Of a stretch of DNA of 64,000 nt, positions 60,788 to 64,000 are shown piece by piece. A program made the translations under genes and the position numbers. The DNA is taken from positions 1 to 64,000 of the forward strand of contig ARYC01017089.1 in the NCBI GenBank assembly GCA_000711775.1. Direction: 5' to 3'. Origin of the DNA: Oxytricha trifallax (taxonomy: Eukaryota > Ciliophora > Spirotrichea > Sporadotrichida > Oxytrichidae). Under the pieces are notes generated by a model that saw only the letters and a program-made list of their open reading frames with translations, did no database searches and had not been told where the DNA came from. Numbering within the stretch: the stretch's first letter is position 1; each line of letters begins with the position of its first letter.

Positions 60788-62890
60788 TCAGTTAGATTGA
60801 TCTTGTACAAATTCTACAATATATCTAACTCTGACTTGCTTATGACTGTAAACTATGTACTGTGCCATGTCAGTGTAGACTGATTCAGCGTCTAAGCTCT
60901 CAACGTCTTTTCTGAGTTTGCCCATCATGTAGTCCCCAGTAATGACATGGGGTTTTATCTCAAATTTGCGTTCCTTAATGTCCAAGAAACTCTTTTCAAG
61001 CAACTTCTCTTCACTCTCATTCATATTTTCTTTCTCAAAATCTTCTTCAGTTTCGTCCACTTTCTCATCTTCATTTTCTGAGCTCATGTCTTCATCAGAA
61101 TCTTATAAGTCTTTTCTCGATTTTTTAGCTTTAAAACAGAAAATAGAATTCTAAATTGTGCTTTCTTTGACTTCTTGCCCTTATTTTACTACTTGTTCTT
61201 AGTTTGCTTCTCTTTTTCAATCTACTCAGTCAGATACTCTGCGAAGTTAGTTATGTCTTTGTATACCTTATTTCCTTATTCAATTTTAGGGGCTGGATAC
61301 TTAATGACTGGACCTGATGGTACTAAGCCGCATTCGTACTCATAGTGATTGAATGAGAAATCAGGACCATGTGAAGACATAATTCTGACAGAGTGAGATC
61401 CTCGAGGAGGTCTCTTGATTTCATCTTCCCAAGTTGTTGGGAAATTAGACAGATTTCCTAGAGCAACTTCGCAAAGTAGCAAATAGAACTTCTTTGTTTC
61501 TCCTTCAACTGCTTCTTCACCATAAGAGGAATACTAATGATTTTTTAAATAAGGAAAATAAACTTACATCAATAGCTTTCTTGGCTTAGTCTGCGAAATA
61601 AATGCCATCTCCAAATATGCTTCCTGTTTCCCTTACTCCAACTGGTTTAAGTCTCATACCTTTTTGAAGGATGCCAATTAGGTTTTAATTTTTAGTACCA
61701 TGCCAGAGAAGTGTATGATTGTGAAGATTATTGAAAATTTGATCATCTTCAGCTGTTCTGACATTTTACTCATCAACTCCAAAAATATTGCTCACAGAGA
61801 CAATATAAATTAAATATATTGATAAAAGGCTCTATTATCACTATCTTTATTATCAAAAGGCTTGCTTGCGTTGAGATATCTCATAATTGTTTTAAATGGC
61901 TGATTCATACAGTTCTCTTCATCAGTTTGATTTAAATTGTAAATTCTGATTGGGAGTGTGTTTCGAATATAGTCAATAGGTTATTGTTAGTAAAGGCTGA
62001 CTAATGCAAGCTTGAAAGTTGTACTAAAGTTATAGATTTCATTAAGTTTCTCAATTTCTCTCTCTATCTTGTACTGTGCTTCTAGGGTTTTCATTTCAGC
62101 ATAAGATTATTGAGATGTTGGTACTAAACTATAGTATTAATTTGAGAGTTCAAGGAGCTGCTCTTGAATCTTTTGGATCTCTTCTATAAATCAATTTATA
62201 AAATTTTTTTGAAAGGTAATCTTCTTTATCTTTTTTACCATCATTTGTTGATTTTGCTAGATCAAGAGCCTTGTTAAGAATATTTTATGCTTCAAGTATA
62301 TGTTCTTAAGTCAAAAAAGCATTATATCCTCTTTCTTTATTATTATCTGAATTTATTACTACATTAAGAATACAGAAAGCAAAGAATTCTGGCACAGCTC
62401 TATTTTTTAAATCCATTTCTTTCAAGATTGTTGAGAATTTATTCTTAACAAATTGTGGGTCAATTTTATTCTTAAATTTCTTATATTAAGTTTTGATAGT
62501 GTCTGTGTGATTCTAATTGCCAAGCTAGATAATTCTATATTTAGCTTTCTTTTGCTCTATAATGTTTGATTTCTTAGCTTGATGAGGTTATTACTCTTGT
62601 ACTTTGATTAGTGCTTAGAAATCATAACCAGTTTTTAATTGAATAATTTTATTTATAGCAATAAATCGTTAAATGATTCAAAAATAATCACATGGTAGAT
62701 TAATTTCTAAAATTATCTCTAGTTTTTTGTTTGAACACTTTTTGGAATTCCTTTATAGCTGCTTCCTTATTTTCAGCGAATGGAGTTCTCTAATGCTAGC
62801 CAGTATCTCCAATTGAACCCCATCTAGTCCAAAGGACATACCTATCATTAAGCTTTTCTTTAAGCAATTACATCACATAAAATCTGAACA
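60788..62890 (-). CDS. WGR-domain poly(ADP-ribose) polymerase-like protein, 5' end unresolved
   Basis: Domain order: a WGR domain near 62890-62710 (RFYVMQLLKEKLNDRYVLWT, RWGSIGDTG), a helical PARP regulatory region, and a catalytic domain with LLWHGTKNQNLIGILQKGM, GSIFGDGIYFAD, MLLCEVALGN and, near the end, MAQYIVYSHKQVRVRYI. The NAD-binding His and Tyr are present; the third triad residue is Gln in place of Glu. An acidic block (ENEDEKVDETEEDFEKEN, 61087 downward) is inserted before the last strand. AT-rich interruptions lie near 61100-61260, 61530-61570, 61780-61850 and 62190. The stop TGA is at 60788; the 5' end beyond 62890 is missing or moved. Confidence 0.8.
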
Positions 62891-64000
62891 CTCCATGTCA
62901 TTGAAAAATCAAATAATATTATAAATATTTTAAGAAAAAACTCATTAAATTATTTTTTTTATGTCTACCCTGATGTACTTCCGCTTTTTAAAGTAAGATA
63001 TTAAAGCTTTCATAGATTTAATGAGTTTCACTCATCTCACTCTATTTGTCGATTATAACTATTGTTATATTAAGATAAATTTATTGATAATTGTATTGAA
63101 TCAAGATCATCTTTGATATCAATTTTAATTTAATTAATGGAAATTAAGAATTTAAATATTATGATGCACAATTATATTTCAAAAAATTCTTTGACTGTAT
63201 GCTTAAGGTCGTCTTTAAAAATCCTTTAAAACTCTTATTCCACATCCTTTAAACTATCTTTAACCATTGCAACGACTATTTTGGCATTTTACTTTGTAAT
63301 TTATTAAAAATTCATTAATAGACTTACTCAAAATAATTTGAGTTTATTGATTGTATAAAAATAGATACTTAGCCTTTCCATTATGGATGAGTTTGTTCAG
63401 TAACTATGGTTACTATTTGCTATCTGATTCATATTACAGTCCAACATAGTTTCTTAATATGTGATTTGAACTATTTCTTATTATTTTAAAAAGATGACCT
63501 TAAGTTATTTCGTACTTAAATTCCTTGTAGTTATCACATAAATATTTAATTAACCGAAGTGGTTTTGGGGTATTGGTTTTAAGGGAAGGGGTTTTGGGGA
63601 AAATTAAATTATATAAATATTTGACAACTTCTAAATCAGCCGAGTTGGTATTTTACCCTAATTACTGGTGATTTGAAATTGCTAAATACAAAGCGGACTA
63701 ATCTTTATGTTTTTCTTCATCTTTTGTTGGTACGAAATTAAAATAAAAGTATTAATAATGTGAAAAACTATATGATAAATTAATGTGACCTCTCTGGTGC
63801 AGAATTCTAATCAATTTTATATCTTTAGTCAAACAAGCCAATTTAACAAAGTAATTTCTTAGGTATTAATTTTATAAAACCTTTGGAGTAGCTTCAGTTA
63901 TCAGATAAATTATAGTTTCATAATTATTTATACAATTTTAAGTATATTAAGAATATAATTTTATTTTGATTGAATGCTTATCTTTAATAAGATCTACAAT
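62891..64000. other. AT-rich right end with one possible coding fragment and degenerate G4T4 repeats
   Basis: A minus-strand fragment at about 63150-63270 reads MVKDSLKDVEQEFQRIFKDD and then LKHTVKEFFE, with good protein-like composition; it may be a detached segment of a neighbour. At 63561-63599 lie GGTTTTGGGG and GGGGTTTTGGGG repeats with other G/T-rich sequence between. The remainder shows no supported feature. Confidence 0.45.

Overview
The window reads as germline (micronuclear) DNA of a spirotrich ciliate, most like Oxytricha or a close relative. Long conserved proteins read through only if TAA and TAG are glutamine and TGA is the sole stop. Genes are AT-rich, intron-poor and closely packed. 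Several conserved genes are interrupted by AT-rich inserts bounded by short direct repeats, and joining at those repeats restores the frame. That is the signature of internal eliminated sequences (IESs) with pointers. A 4.1-kb transposon with telomere-like C4A4 ends and three ORFs (Tc1/IS630-type transposase, 22-kDa-type ORF, zinc-finger/kinase ORF) matches the known TBE elements of these ciliates.

Layout: 1-9 kb holds an unidentified partial gene, a PTEN-like phosphatase, a coiled-coil protein and an AIG1-like membrane protein. 9.4-15.2 kb is Listerin (LTN1). 15.3-24.5 kb holds a Cys-motif protein, a Rab-like GTPase split by a 0.42-kb TIR element, a NEK-type kinase, a Gln-rich protein and a Na+/H+ exchanger. 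24.9-27.8 kb is the CAF1 deadenylase. 27.8-29.7 kb is gene-poor with a 310-bp TIR element. 29.7-36.2 kb holds a VPS9-like gene carrying a SINE-like insert and an AP-5 mu-like gene that seems to contain an inverted coding block. 36.8-45.2 kb holds a sedoheptulose-bisphosphatase-like enzyme, a RABL3-like GTPase, a DMAC1-like protein, a TLDc protein, a B-box protein, a small hypothetical and an AGC kinase. 45.4-57 kb holds a scramblase-like protein, a RAB7-like GTPase split by a second copy of the TIR element, and two tandem secreted patatins. The first patatin is split near its 3' end by a third copy of the TIR element, which itself contains the TBE. 57-63 kb holds a carboxypeptidase-like protein lacking its zinc ligands and a WGR-PARP. 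The right end has only fragments and degenerate G4T4 repeats.

No operon logic applies; neighbours are functionally mixed, although membrane traffic genes (PTEN, three small GTPases, VPS9-like, AP-5 mu) are frequent. The main theme is programmed DNA elimination: one ~0.42-kb TIR family forms IESs in three genes, with TBE and SINE-like DNA also inside genes. Boundaries of many small IESs and introns could not be fixed from sequence alone.
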